A stretch of 64,000 bases of DNA, from contig JBITNC010000001.1 of assembly GCA_050084985.1 (NCBI GenBank), forward strand, positions 156,612,001-156,676,000, in the 5' to 3' direction. The stretch is from Nageia nagi. Taxonomy: Eukaryota; Pinophyta. The notes beneath the pieces are model-generated. The model saw only the letters and a program-made list of their open reading frames with translations, did not search any database and was not told the DNA's origin. Positions 22,291 to 34,079 of this stretch are shown in pieces (the stretch's first letter is position 1; each line of letters opens with the position of its first letter). Made by a program: the position numbers and the translations under genes.

Positions 22291-22950
22291 AGGCCAATCA
22301 ATTCAAAAATAGAGAAAAATATGAACCAAGAATTGATCAAGCTACTTGATTCAAAAATTATTTATCCTATCAATCATTCTTCTTGGGTTGAAAATATAGT
22401 TCCTATTAGAAAGAAAAGTGAAAAAATCAGACTCTGTGTTGATTTTAAAAATTTGAATCAAGTATCTCTCAAAGATAATTATCCTCCCCCACTTATGGAT
22501 TAGATCTTGTATACAGTAGCTGGAGCTTGCTATTTTTCAATTATTGATGGTTACTTAGGATTTAACTAAATTTAGATAAAATATGAAGATCAATACAAAA
22601 TTGCATTTACAACCAAATTGGGGACATTTGCTTTTCAAAGAATACTTTTTGGTCTTTCTAATGTGGAAGCTACTTTTCAAAGGGCCATGGATCATGCATT
22701 TAGTGAACTAATAAATAAAATTATATTGGTTTATCTAGATGATATTATAGTATTTTATAAAAGTAGAAAGGATCATCTGGAACATCTTACATAAGTTTTT
22801 TTAAAATGCATGAAATTTAGCATTTCAATTAATTCAAAAAATCTTTTTTTATGGTTAACCAAGGAAAATTACTTGGCCACATTATCTCAAAGGAAGGATT
22901 AGTGATGGATCTAGATAGAGTGAAAGTTATTGAAGCATTACCACTCCCTT
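22291..22950 (+). pseudogene. Reverse transcriptase remnant of X, copy 1
   Basis: Motifs in order: NQELIKLLDSKIIYPINHS, WVENIVPIRKKS, RLCVDFKNLNQVSLKDNYP, CYFSIIDGYLGFN with the first catalytic Asp, FAFQRILFGLSNVEATFQRA and the YLDD box at 22732-22743. Stops follow PPPLMD, GFN and the next I; a +1 break lies beyond HLT near 22795. The same stops after GFN occur in copy 2, so they predate the duplication. Confidence 0.9.
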
Positions 22951-23580
22951 ATAACAAAAAATCCTTGCAATAATTCCTTAGTTAGATCAATTTTGTTAAA
23001 AAATTCATTAATAATTTTTTAGAAATTATATCCCTAATCACTTCAATGCTAAAGAAAGATGCTATATTCTCTTGGTCAAGTGAAGCAAACTAGCCTTTAA
23101 AGAAATTAAAAGGGCTATTACAGAAGCTCTTATGCTTAAAAATCTTGATATGTCAAAAGATTTCATCATGTACACATATAGACCAGATAGGAGCATTGTT
23201 GCAATTCTAGCATAGAAAGATGATAACAAAGAAGAACATTTGATTGCCTTTCATAGCCAAACACACATCAATAATAGCAAAGGTACTCATTTATTAAAAA
23301 TTAAGTGTTTTCCATAATGAAGGGACTAAAAAAATTTAAGCATGATGTCTCCCACAATAGAATTCTTGTATTTATTATCCATCCAGATGTAAGAAATTAT
23401 GTTATACAAGAAGACCTAGGTGAAGGAAAGGCTAGTTGGATTACTAAAATAATGGAATATGATATAAAAATTAAGCCAAACAAGCTAATCAAAGGTAGGG
23501 CTCTCTATAAAATAATAGCTAAAAATTCACATATGATAAATGTTGTAGAGGATGAACAGCAACTCAATGAAGAAAGTGAT
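22950..23580 (+). pseudogene. Native gypsy RNase H remnant of X, copy 1
   Basis: Broken pieces (SVKKFINNFLEIISLITSMLK, AIFSWSSE, the TYRPDRSIVAIL segment) lead to an open tract at 23305-23592. That tract has MKGLKKFKHDVSHNRILVF, WITKIMEYDIKIKPNKLIKG and ALYKIIAKNS. The W-x-x-K-I-x-E-Y-D-I-x-I-K-P pattern is the end of the RNase H in this group of plant gypsy elements. It contains an asparagine-rich insertion relative to copy 2, which lost 26 bases here. Confidence 0.7.
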
Positions 23581-23589
23581 TGGATTAAA

Positions 23590-24720
23590 TAAATTATTTT
23601 TTATTTTCAAACTGGTAAGTATTTTGAAGCTCTAGATAGATTTCAGAGGAGGAGATTCAAGTTGCATGCACTCAAGTTTATCATGATAAATGATCATTTG
23701 TATAGAAAACATTTTGATCAAATCCTATTAAGATGTGTTACTTATGATGAATCTCAAAGAATATTGCATGAATTTCATTATGAATTCTCTGATGGGTATT
23801 ACAGTGGACCATCTACAATAGCAAAAGTATTACAAGCTAGATATTATTAGCCCACTATATTTCAAGATTCATTCAAGATTTTCTAGGAGTGTGATAAATG
23901 CAATGGATTCATAGGAAAGAGAATACAAGCTTCCATACCTCTAAAACCTATGGTAGTTGAGGAACCCTTTCAACAATGGGCCATAAGTTCATCTTGAATG
24001 CAACTGATTACTTCACTAGATGGTTAGAAGCTATGTCATGTAAGAATGTAGGTCAAGAAGCAATGATAGAAATTATCAAAAGGATAATCACTCGCTTTGG
24101 CATCCCATAGACTATTTATTAGAGGTAACTTATCAAAGTATTATTGTTGAATATGGGATATACTAGTTATTCTCTTCAAATTATTACTTGTAAGGTAATC
24201 AATTAGTTGAATCAACTAATAAAAACTTAACCTATATCATTAAAAGAATAATTAAAGGGAATATTAGATAATGACACACACAATTAGACCTTACATTATG
24301 GGTAGATAGAATTGACATTAAATCAATAATCAACACATCCCCATATGCACTAGTATATGGTGCAAGACCTTTATTGCCAATACACATGGAGGATCATGAC
24401 TTCAAGCCACTACACTCTAGTATAATTAGCTCCTCAAATTTGAGGAGGACCAAAATAAAGCATCATTAGCACATTTTCAAAAAATGGTTTGATAAGAAAA
24501 ATTCTTCATGAATAAATTTTGAACTAGGTGACATTGTCCTCAAGTGGGATAAGGAAAGAGTAAAGCTCGAAAGACACAAAAAATTTGATTCTCTATGGAG
24601 TAGGCCTTATATCATCACTCAATCCATGCAAAGTAATGCATTAAGATTACAAGACATCATTGGATCCTAAGAATTACTTATTCCCATTAATAGGATCTAT
24701 TTGAAATATTATCGCATGAT
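23590..24720 (+). pseudogene. Integrase remnant of X, copy 1; both catalytic Asp segments deleted
   Basis: The zinc-binding HEFHYEF...ECDKCN is present (H-x3-H and C-x2-C intact). Compared with 55200-56200, a deletion of about 43 bases at 23980/23981 removes the GMDFIG segment with the first catalytic Asp. A 24-base deletion at about 24114 removes VLDNV with the second. The Glu in VESTNKN remains. Further losses of about 36 and 17 bases lie near 24384 and 24462. The C-terminal DKERVKLERHKKFDSLW...RPYIITQ and IPINRIYLKYY matches the usual end of this integrase. Confidence 0.85.
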
Positions 24721-25297
24721 AAGGTGATCTTGTAACACTTGCCAGATATTGTATAGTGTAATTAAAAAAAGGGGCTTATATATATTCTAAACATAGCTCC
24801 CAAGAAAGTAGGTAGCCATTAATGCTCAACATTAACTTAACATCATCTAGAGTTAAGGTTAGTGCACTACTCAACTGTAAATTGAATAAGGTAACATTTA
24901 TGAAAATATTTCCTTAGATTTCTCAAAACTTCACATGGGTACCTCAAGTTAAATCTAGCATGTTCTAAACTAACTCATCCAACTTGTGTTAGCACAATCT
25001 GTATAGTGTGCAGATCTCAACATAACCAAACACTAATTACCATTAATAGAAGGCTCACAAACCTTATATGAATAAAACATCCCACATACCCTTTAACTCA
25101 ACACTTAGCCATTTTTTAGCATACCAGTATCTAGAGTTTCTAGAGCTTACATATTACAAACTCAAGTAGAGTAAGTAGATAGAGTTGTAGGATATTGCAA
25201 AGTATGAATACAATCTCATATACAAACTAAAGGTTCTAAAAAGAGTCCTAACACCATAAAAACTCTCCAATCTTCATTTGGAGTTGAAATAGAGCAA
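24721..25297 (+). other. Spacer between integrase and extra ORF of X
   Basis: No readable frame. Conserved with 56222-56835 at about the same identity as the genes, so it belongs to the element. Pieces of it read in short frames only. Confidence 0.5.
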
Positions 25298-28200
25298 GTG
25301 AATACTGACCTGATAGCCATGCATGAAGAATATCTTAAGAATGCTCCAAGAGTAAACTGGATTAAGATGGGGGAAATGAATCACATTGATACATGGAGGG
25401 ATAACCCTAATTTCATCCTTTTACAACACATGATGCTTGAAGTTATCAAAAAAGGGAAATCATTAGCACACTCAAAGAGAGATGTCATGATCAACTAGGG
25501 CCTACTTATTATGTGCCCTATGAATCATTCACGTACCTTGAGCTATTGTATTTTAGTCACACATGGGTATAGCTAGCAAGGTTATCAAATAGGAATGTTC
25601 AAGAACCAAGAGGAGGGAGATGAGTTAGAGCCAAAATTTAAAGTTATACTAGACTACTCCCTTGACACTATTCTTCAAGCATTTGCTATCCCAACTGATT
25701 GGACCTTCCATGCCAAAAAGCAAATGATTTAAAAAGAGAGAAGAATGACTTCTATGGTAATGAAGATGAGATGATAAATTGGATTGAAAAATGATACCAA
25801 GGGAATAGATAAACATAACTTTGGCCAAGCTATGAGATATCCCTATTTGAAAAGAAGGGGGACAGAGAAGTGTTGCAAGCATTGGCAATTATTTTGAGAA
25901 AGAAAACCCAAATTGAAGTAGATGAAACCATGGTATGTATGGCTTATAATATCACAAAGGCTCACATCTGCTATGACTTTATAGATTTCATTACTAATGA
26001 AATAAAGAGATGTCTATGTAAAATTAAAAAATCAAACTTCAAACATTCTTCATATCTTTGGTGGCTCTTAGCCCATCAAAATCTTAATAAACTTGTAAAG
26101 GTAAGGTTGCCAATTCAACCAACAAATCCTAACATGGGAGTAGTATCGATCAACTTGATAGTGCTAGTTTTTAGTAAGTTGCATGGATCATACTATGAGT
26201 TCGTAGATAGATTCTATGCAATTATAGTGCAAATTTTGATCGAAAGGCTCCCTAGTAAATTGTGCAAAATTGTAATATAATAGCTACAGTGAGGAAATAA
26301 AGTCGATGACTAGTAATTTCTCAAAGACTACATCATGATTATGAGGTATGGGTTTTTTTAAAAGCCCTTTTTATTACCTAAATATGTAACCCCTCAGCTA
26401 TATTCCATAGAAATAGGAAGGCAAATTTATGCCATAGAGACCAAGTATGGGTTCGAGGGTAGTTTTAAATCTATTTTAGATATACTGGTTTCTACTAAAA
26501 ATTTAACTCTTTTAGAAGTAGGTTGTAAAGATAACATAACAAAATTCTTTGTATAGAATTTCAAATTAGATATGGCAGAAGTTCCATAGATGTATGACCA
26601 TTCAAGGGAAATGACAAAAATAATAAGTTCAACCAAGAAATGCCCAACATTTACCCATCAATATGGGCCTCATGTGGAATACTTTGTAAATAAAACTTAG
26701 CAAGAAGTAGAAATGTACCTTGAATGGAAACTTACACCCCTAAAAAAGGCTTGGATGACCCTTGAGGGAATAAATAAATACAAGAACTAAGAAAGTAAAT
26801 GGTAAGATTTTGCCCTCAATCCAGAAGTCCTTAACCAGTTAACAAGTTTTGGGTGGGGCCCTAATAAAATTTAATATTTTATAAAATTTAGATTTGACTA
26901 TACAACAAAGATTCATCACATTAAGGAGGAATTATTTGATAAATTTAAACATGATAGATTTTAGGATGTTGAATATACCAAGGATCCTCTTCCAGAATTG
27001 GGCCAACCTCTTCCTCATAATTTTCAAAGAAGATCAGTTAGAAGAGTGAGGTAAGTAGATGTTGGACAACCATCCACCTTAGTAGAGCCTACAAAGAAGG
27101 GGGAATAGATCCCTCAAATACTGCTACCACTTCCTAGGAGTCTTCTCCAAAAAAGAGAAGGAGAATTCAGACCCTTACTTAGAAATCAGAAACCCCAGAG
27201 AAGGAAGAAAAACCAATAAAAAATCCCTGCACCACTCAGCCAAGATCACAAAGGATGATGCTTAACCTCTAAAAATATTAAAGAAACTTCAAGAGTTGTG
27301 ACAAAAGAGGCAAAAAATTATTATACAAAGAAATTGCAAGAACCTCAAAACATAGATATTGGTGCTTAATAAGAAGTCTCGAAATAATAAGAAGTCCCAA
27401 AGAATAAAGAAACCTTAGAAAATAAATGCATGTAAGTTCAAAAAGGCAAGGGAAATGTACTTGAAGCTAGTAGATCTATAGCTCCCACACCTGAAGGTGG
27501 ATTGGATGATGATGATGATGATGATGAATCTAGGAGGAAAAGAGACTCTAACCTAATGGATAAAGATGATGATGATGATAAGGTCATGGAAGAGGAAAAA
27601 AAAGAAATAAAAATTCAAGATTCTATACCTCCAAAGAAGTCAAAACCTACATAACAGGTATTGTATCTACCTCAGGTGTAATTACTCATCCCTATTCTTT
27701 AATTCCTATAGCCTCCTAGGAGGAGATTAAATCTATTTTTTTTACACAAATTATAGAGCCTATTGATTGGACAACTTTTGTTAATAAGCCTACTATGCTC
27801 CTTGAGCAATAATTGAGAATTTTGACTAAAGTAACAGAGATAGAAGACATTAAGATAGTGTAGATGTCTTTCAAAGAAGGACAATTGGATACCATTCTAA
27901 TGGTAGTAATTAATGTAAATATGGAGAGTGCTCCGATAATTTACCAATCTAGATTCCTTGTAAATACTTCAATGAAAATCAATTAAAGTATTTAGAAAAT
28001 AAAGACTAAAATAGAGAAATTAAATAAAAAAATTATCAATATAAGAAAGATTGCTCCTTTAAAGATAAAATAGTGGTCAGGTTGTAAAATAAAAATAAAG
28101 ACTTGATTACAAAGCTTGATAAGTAGAAATCAAAATTTGAGAAGAGCTTGACAACAACAAAGGCTAAGTTAGATGGTGCAAATCAAACAATACAAGATCT

Positions 28201-28990
28201 TAAAGCTTAGGATACAGTTATAGATGCTCAAAAGGTCAAGCAAGTTGAGGTCAAGCTACAAACTATCATAACAGTTAATAATGTATTATCTAATGATAAT
28301 TCAAAATTGTTACTACTCATAAAAGGCTTCAAAAAATCCTTAGTAGAGCAAGTCAAAGATAGAATGGTAACATTATCAAACTTGCATATATTAAAGGAAT
28401 AGGCACTATAAGTAATTAGTTAGTTCAACACATAGATTGCTCTCCATTGGTTGCCTCTAGATATATCAAGATCAATTTTAGAGAAAATATAGAGCTAGTT
28501 AAGAGTCCTGATTGAGAAACATATACTGGCCATAACTCTCAAACCAAGATAATTGTATTTGAAAAGGATCTAGGATATATGTGAACTCCAAAATTTGATG
28601 TTCAACATGAAAATTGATAAACACTAGCTCATAACAAATCTAGGATTCATTAATAAATTCTTTAATTATTTGATTGAGATGAAAACACCCAAATTATTGG
28701 AAGAACATAATGTACAAGGTAGTGCTACTAGTTGGTTAGCCAATATCATTCAATTCTTTGAGTAGTCCTTTTTTGAGAAGCAAATATTAGATTTTCAATA
28801 AATAATTAACTTCACTTAAGAGGTAATCACAAGGTTCCTACACCTTGGGAGGTCAGAGAATGTTTTGATAGGCTTTAGAGCAAATATTGTAAAGATTCAA
28901 GTATCCCCTGTTCTATCGCAAGTTGACTATCAATATCTTAAGGATTTAAATAATAAAATGCACCCATTCCTCCCAATAAAGTTGATTCCA
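25298..28990 (+). pseudogene. Extra sense ORF of X downstream of integrase, copy 1
   Basis: A region of about 3.7 kb encodes a protein of roughly 1,150-1,200 residues, broken by stops and frame changes. It starts NTDLIAMHEEYLKNAPRVNW and has a helical N-terminal half (MLQALAIILRKKTQIEV and YLWWLLAHQNLNKLVKVRLP). A K/R/P-rich linker follows, then a run of eight Asp (27497-27531) and a coiled-coil-like stretch (27960-28400, e.g. LDGANQTIQDLKAQ). The end contains KLLEEHNVQGSATSWLANII. No transmembrane segment is evident. I do not recognise the family. A stop at 25496-25498 reads CAG in copy 2. Confidence 0.6.
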
Positions 28991-29095
28991 CCACTTGAGA
29001 CTCCTACCAAATCTACATTTGAATAGGATACTAGAAGTAGCAAGTATTAGATCCTATTCTCTAGTAGATAGAGACCCCAAGAGCTACCAAAAGAT

Positions 29096-30888
29096 TATAT
29101 TCCTTCATAATTGCACTCTAAGTTGGGGTAATACTTTCATTCTTTTATTTCTTCATTCTTTTCATAAATTCTTTCTATTCCAATTCTATTCCATTTAAAA
29201 TCTAAATCTTCTATAAGTCCTTAATTTGAAGAGTTTTGGGTGTTATTAATAATCAATTATTGTGTATATAATTTGGCTATTGTATGTGCATATCTTTTTC
29301 ATAGATATTTTGCCTTGTAAATTTTCTATCAAAGTGTCTGAGAGTTATGTAAATACACTAAGAGTTGTGTATATACAAAGTATTCAAGAGTTGTGTAAAT
29401 ATAATGTGTTTAGGATTTGTGTAAATACAAAGTGTCTAAGATTTGTATGAATACAAAATGTTTGAGAGTTGTGTAAATTCAAAGTGTTCAAGAATTATTG
29501 TAAATACAAGTATAAGATATTAAACAAAGCCTATCAATTTTGAGCAATGACATCATAACTTATGGATAAAATTAGTGGGTCCTAGAATAAGTAATGGTGA
29601 GTGATGATTCACAAAGATATCAAATAAAGCCCATTAATTTTGAGCGATGACATCATAATTTATGGCTAAAATCAATGAGTTTTAGAATAAGTAATGATAG
29701 GTGATGATTCATGAAGATATCAAACAAAGCCTACTAATTTTAAGTGATGATGTCATAATTTTTGGCTAAACTTAGCAGGTCTTAGAAGAGCTAGATCATC
29801 AATAAAGCTCGAAGAAAGCAAATAGAACCCACCAAATTGAGGTAAGAGTAATGGGTAAGAAGTAACACTTGAGTCCACTTGATCTTAAGTGTTTGACCCT
29901 TGGAGCCCTATTAATGTGTCAACTCCAACTAATTTCCACATAATAGTGGTAGTTTCTTCTCAAACCAAGTTGATACATTAATAAAAAAATCCCATTATTT
30001 TGTTCATTCACATCTACAGAATGGATCATCAATAGTTGTAGAGAAGTAGATAACTGCCAACATAGCATAGTACCAAATCATACCTATCAAGTTGTAGATA
30101 AGTACTTAGTCAATCAGCTACAGTACCATATTCAATCAACTACAAGGTTGAAGGAGTAGTCAACAACATGTCAAAAGGATTACAACTCTATGGACATGAC
30201 TATTTAGAAATTGCAAATTCTTAGATAGTTATGTTGTTGGTACTTATTCACTATGTAATCTAACACAGTTGTAGTACTTATTATGAATAGTTTTCCTTTG
30301 ATTGCTTCATTCAATATGAGTAATTACATATATTAATGAGATACAACCACCCAACTAGGAAGGAAAATGTATAAATGGTAAATTGTTAGAAGTTAAAGAT
30401 ATCAAACATTTTAGCAAATTTGCCTAGATTTGTAAGATATTTACATATATGATAATACAAATAGATAATGCTTTGCCCTTTTCCAATAAGTGGTTGTTTA
30501 TTTCTTTTGTGAATGTTATGTGTGAGATGTTTTTTTAAAATTATGGCTATGTATTATGATTGCGAGACCCCAAGGGTAAGATAACTTACTATTCTTGATC
30601 TTGGCTGTGGATTGCTACCTATACTGTAATGCTTAGGTTGTACATTTCTTGTTTTAAGTTTTACTTCAATTTGTTTATCTTTTCCTTGTAACTCTTTACC
30701 TTTTTATCTTTTTTTTGTTACTTTAAACCATCATAATAGATAGAAACTGACTTATAATCTAAAGATTGAGTAGAAAACCAACACAAACGCATCCCCACCA
30801 CCTTTTGCTCTTTCAAGGAACCTAACCATTATGAGTAGTGAAGAACTCAACCAAACCAAACCCTTTGAGGTTACACTATATTGATCAA
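29096..30888 (+). repeat. X LTR L2 (3' LTR of copy 1)
   Basis: Begins TATATTCCTTCA (the first G of TG changed to A) after purine-rich CCAAAAGA. It aligns with L1 and with L3 (60641-62431). Similarity to L3 is about 93%, to L1 about 85-88%. It stops at GATCAATAG and passes straight into family Y gag without the last ~15 bases seen in L1. Confidence 0.8.
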
Positions 30889-31560
30889 TAGAAAAGAAAG
30901 AGAAATCTCAAGTATATGAAAAGAAAAAAGACTAAATCCCAAAAGAATCTTACTAAGCTAACTGATATTATTGATAATATTTTTAATGTTCTATTAAAAA
31001 ATCTTACTGAGCTTCCACCAATAGTTCAACATCACTTAATTGTGTTATTGAAAATTATGGATATGAAGAATTTTGCAATTATCATAGGACACCAAGGAAC
31101 CTAACAAAAATTATAGAATCTTAAAAAATATCATTCAAAATTTTGTTGATCATAAAGCAATTTGGATAGATGATAATATTGAAGAAGAAGGGCATGTACA
31201 TGCTAATAATGGATAGCTAGATATATTTACAAACCCCTTACCAAATATAACTCAACAACCAAAAGGCTTCATTGGTTTGGTAAGTACTTCGCATTGCATG
31301 AATTATTATTTCTCTAATAGAAATGAATGCAAAAAATATCAGAAGCAAACAAATAAGAGTTGCGATGAAAAGAAAATAAAACACAATGGTGAAGCTTATA
31401 GAAAGAATGATGCTAACAACATGCAAGACTATCTGCACACAATCAACAATGTAAATTATACCACCAAAAAGGAACCTATTTTTGTACCTACACCTACAAA
31501 ATACATATGGGTTGTTAAACCATCCCAAGTATGTAGATTCATTACTTGAATTCAAAAAAT
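30889..31560 (+). pseudogene. 3' part of family Y gag (Y3), cut by the X LTR
   Basis: Homologous to 40365-41075 of the longer Y2 gag. It contains QVYEKKKTKSQ, TKLTDIIDNIFNVLLKN, the damaged zinc knuckle NFAIIIGHQGT (frame-shifted from F-C-N-Y-H-x4-H) and IFTNPLPNITQQ. A frame of 90 codons at 31277-31549 continues it. The upstream half of this gag is absent: X LTR sequence sits directly against it. Confidence 0.7.
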
Positions 31561-32231
31561 TAAAAATTATAATGTACCATAAGTAGGTTATTTGTCAAAT
31601 GATAAAATGTGTATGTTGCATTGTCATAATGTTCATTGTCTTCTGGGTAGATTTTGATCATGTCCCTCATATATTTTTCTTGAAAATTCTTCAAAAACCA
31701 TGTTGTTAACAACATACAACTATTTTTATGTCATTAACAACATCCATATACTAGATCAAAATAAAAATAAATAGTATATCTTATTTATTTAAGGTCTAAT
31801 GAGATGTTTTTTAGGCATGTTATCAATTTTTACATCTATTAAAATTTAAAAACTCACTTTGGTTCATGATTATTTGTATGTTGCAAAATAGGGAATCATG
31901 TATTTACTTCATTCATGAGTTTGGATCAAACAATGAAATTTGTATATTGATTATATATTATTATAGATGTGTTCATTAGGTTTGTTATGTACTTGCATTC
32001 AGTTCATAAGTTGAATTGTTATCTTGTGGAAATATGCGATGAAGTTGCAAATGAAAATGTGAAATGGTATATATGGTTTGTTGCTTAAATCTTTGAAACT
32101 TGTAATTTGAAATTCCAATTATAAATCATATAGGTATAATCGTACAAGTAAATAAATCATCAATCCAAATTTAAAAAGTACAATAAAATTGAGCATGCAT
32201 TCAAAATTGTATATAGAATTGGGAGCCAAAA

Positions 32232-32233
<2 letters not shown>
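31561..32233 (+). other. 3' non-coding region of Y3
   Basis: No gene. The same sequence is found at 63111-63766 (about 95%) and, more diverged, at 41090-41616, so it is the Y region between gag and 3' LTR. Confidence 0.65.

Positions 32234-32290
<57 letters not shown>
32234..32290. repeat. TA microsatellite at the Y internal/LTR border
   Basis: About 57 bases of (AT)n with one TAA interruption. The same border carries TA runs at 41617-41640 and 63767-63782. Confidence 0.95.
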
Positions 32291-32624
32291 GCTTAAAAAT
32301 GATTTATTATTTATTTAATAAATCATATTTATACTTCTTATATGACTTATTGTAATATTACAAATATCAAGATAAAGTTGATATTACAATGCGACACCAT
32401 GTGTTATATTCAGTGCTATATAATTGATCATAGTTCATATTTTAAAGTATCTTAAATATAACAATGATTATATTATTACTAGAGGTCAGCCTTCACTTCT
32501 TTATATATCTTTGTAGGCTATATATATGAGTGGAATAGGTTGATCTCCATAGATCAAAACTCTTTCATATGATAATAACTTTGATAGGTGGTTGTTTATT
32601 GTAATAGTGTCTTTGGACATCATC
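32291..32624 (+). repeat. Left part of a Y LTR (Y3 3' LTR), split by Y1
   Basis: Aligns with the first ~340 bases of the Y LTR (32631 onward) and contains TATATATGAGTGG, the counterpart of the LTR TATA box. It stops at TCATC (32620-32624), where Y1 inserted; the rest of the LTR continues at 38062. Confidence 0.75.
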
Positions 32625-33377
32625 TGTAGATGCCTAAAAGTGATTTATTATTTATTTAATAAATCATATTTAAACTTCTTAAATTATTTAATACAATATT
32701 ACATATTTCAAGATAAAATGATATTATAATGCAATGCTATGTGTTATATTAAATGTTATATCATATATCATAAGTCTTATTTTAAAGTATTTTGAATATA
32801 ACAATGATTATATTATTGCAAGAGGTCAACCTTCAATCTTTTCTATGTCTTTTGTAGGCTATATAAATAGGTGGAATAGGTTGATCTCTAGATATCAGAA
32901 CTCTTTGATATGATAAGAAATCTAATAAGTGGTTATTAACTGTAATAAGGTCTCTAAATACCACCTATCTTGAATATTTGTTATACTATGAGCTTTGAAC
33001 TTTTTATCTTTAGCACACATAATAATTTGCCACATTCTATGCAATCAGTAGCATGCTTATCCTATGCTGGTAGTGACATGTTTATCTTATTCCATCAATG
33101 ATGTGCATCTTCTAGATTAAGAGTTTTAGATTTCGATGGTCGAGTTATTGGTTCATGCACATGAAGATTAGTTATGAGCTTACCATGAGTATGATTCTAA
33201 TCCTTTTGAGATTCATTACTATTTACTTTCAAAGATTGTACATACTCTTCATATCAAGTGCATGCTTTTAATGTATATTTTTTACATCTGATATAGTGTA
33301 CATATCTAGCTCTTCTTATATTATATACCATATTATTTATTATGTATATTCATATTTTGCACAATTTAGAGTCTACA
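32625..33377 (+). repeat. 5' LTR of Y1
   Basis: Starts TGTAGA and ends TCTACA. A TATA box TATAAATA lies at 32862-32869, followed by GGTGGAATAGGTTGATC, conserved in all Y LTRs in the window. Confidence 0.85.
32862..32869 (+). promoter_or_regulatory. TATA box of Y LTR
   Basis: TATAAATA in mid-LTR. It is kept at 63808-63815 and as TATAAATG near 37547, as expected for the U3/R promoter. Confidence 0.55.
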
Positions 33378-33380
33378 TTT

Positions 33381-33390
33381 TGGTGAACCC
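33381..33390 (+). other. Primer-binding site of Y1
   Basis: TGGTGAACCC lies three bases after the LTR end. The matching TGGTGAACTC follows the other Y LTR at 38456. The tRNA is not assigned. Confidence 0.6.
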
Positions 33391-34079
33391 TAATGTATCT
33401 TACAAACATTAGAATTTTTATTTTAGGGTATCTCTTTTTCTAAGGAGTCTTGCACTAGAAGACCTTGGTTTTGTTTTCTTTTTAGTTGAATTAATTTTCT
33501 CTAAATTTAGAAACTTTTATTGCTTATAAAAAAAGGTTTCCTAAAAAACATCATTGTAGAAAAACCCAATTTTTGGAGGTCATTTTATTCAATTTGGTGG
33601 GATATAGCATTAGAATTTTTTTCTGAAACCATAGACAAATATAATTGGAAAACTTTTTTATTTTTCTAGGTCTAGATTTGTATATTTTGGTTGATTTTAA
33701 GAAATTTTTTGCAGAAAACGTCATAGTGAAAAATCATAAAATTTGAAAATATTTTGAAACTATTTGGTGACTTATTTCATGATCAAAACTTGCCAAAACC
33801 ATAGGTCATCATAGTAGGCAACCTTTTGAGATTAATTTGAGCTTATTGCATGCATCTTTATCAAGATTTTTAGACATTTTCAAATAAAATATTTTTGCAT
33901 AAAAATTTGAATTTTAAAGGTTATTTTCCTTAACTTTGAAAATTCTAGACTCATAAAACTTGTCCCACATCATAGATATACATGCTACCAACTTGTTTTT
34001 AATCTTTCATGATGTAAAAGTGTTCATTTTGTCATATTTCTTAAAGTTTTATGCAAAGCTCTAGACCTTGCATTTTACC
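33391..34079 (+). other. Y1 leader
   Basis: AT-rich leader between primer-binding site and gag with no readable gene. Confidence 0.5.

Larger units (their letters stand above)
16790..30888 (+). mobile_element. Element X: large degenerate Ty3/gypsy with RNase H before RT and an extra ORF
   Basis: Two LTRs of about 1.8 kb (16790-18656 and 29096-30888) flank gag (18725-20450), protease (20744-21190), an RVT_3-type RNase H (21212-21800), RT (22291-22950), a gypsy RNase H (22950-23560), integrase (23590-24720) and a further long ORF (25298-28990). A second, 5'-truncated copy starts at 53738. An RVT_3-type (archaeal) RNase H plus a native RNase H suggests the Tat/Ogre side of plant gypsy elements. 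The two X LTRs look only about 85-88% identical. The left flank (TTAGG) and right flank do not form a target duplication. Confidence 0.8.

Noticed and set aside
25298-28990. Envelope gene of a retrovirus-like element
   Set aside because: Position fits, but no signal peptide, transmembrane segment or cysteine pattern is visible; the protein is charged and coiled-coil-like.
31238-31555. Hydrophobic minus-strand frame (also 62808-63170) that looks like a membrane protein
   Set aside because: It is antisense to Y gag and exists in both block copies only because the gag does; hydrophobicity comes from antisense AT-rich codons.
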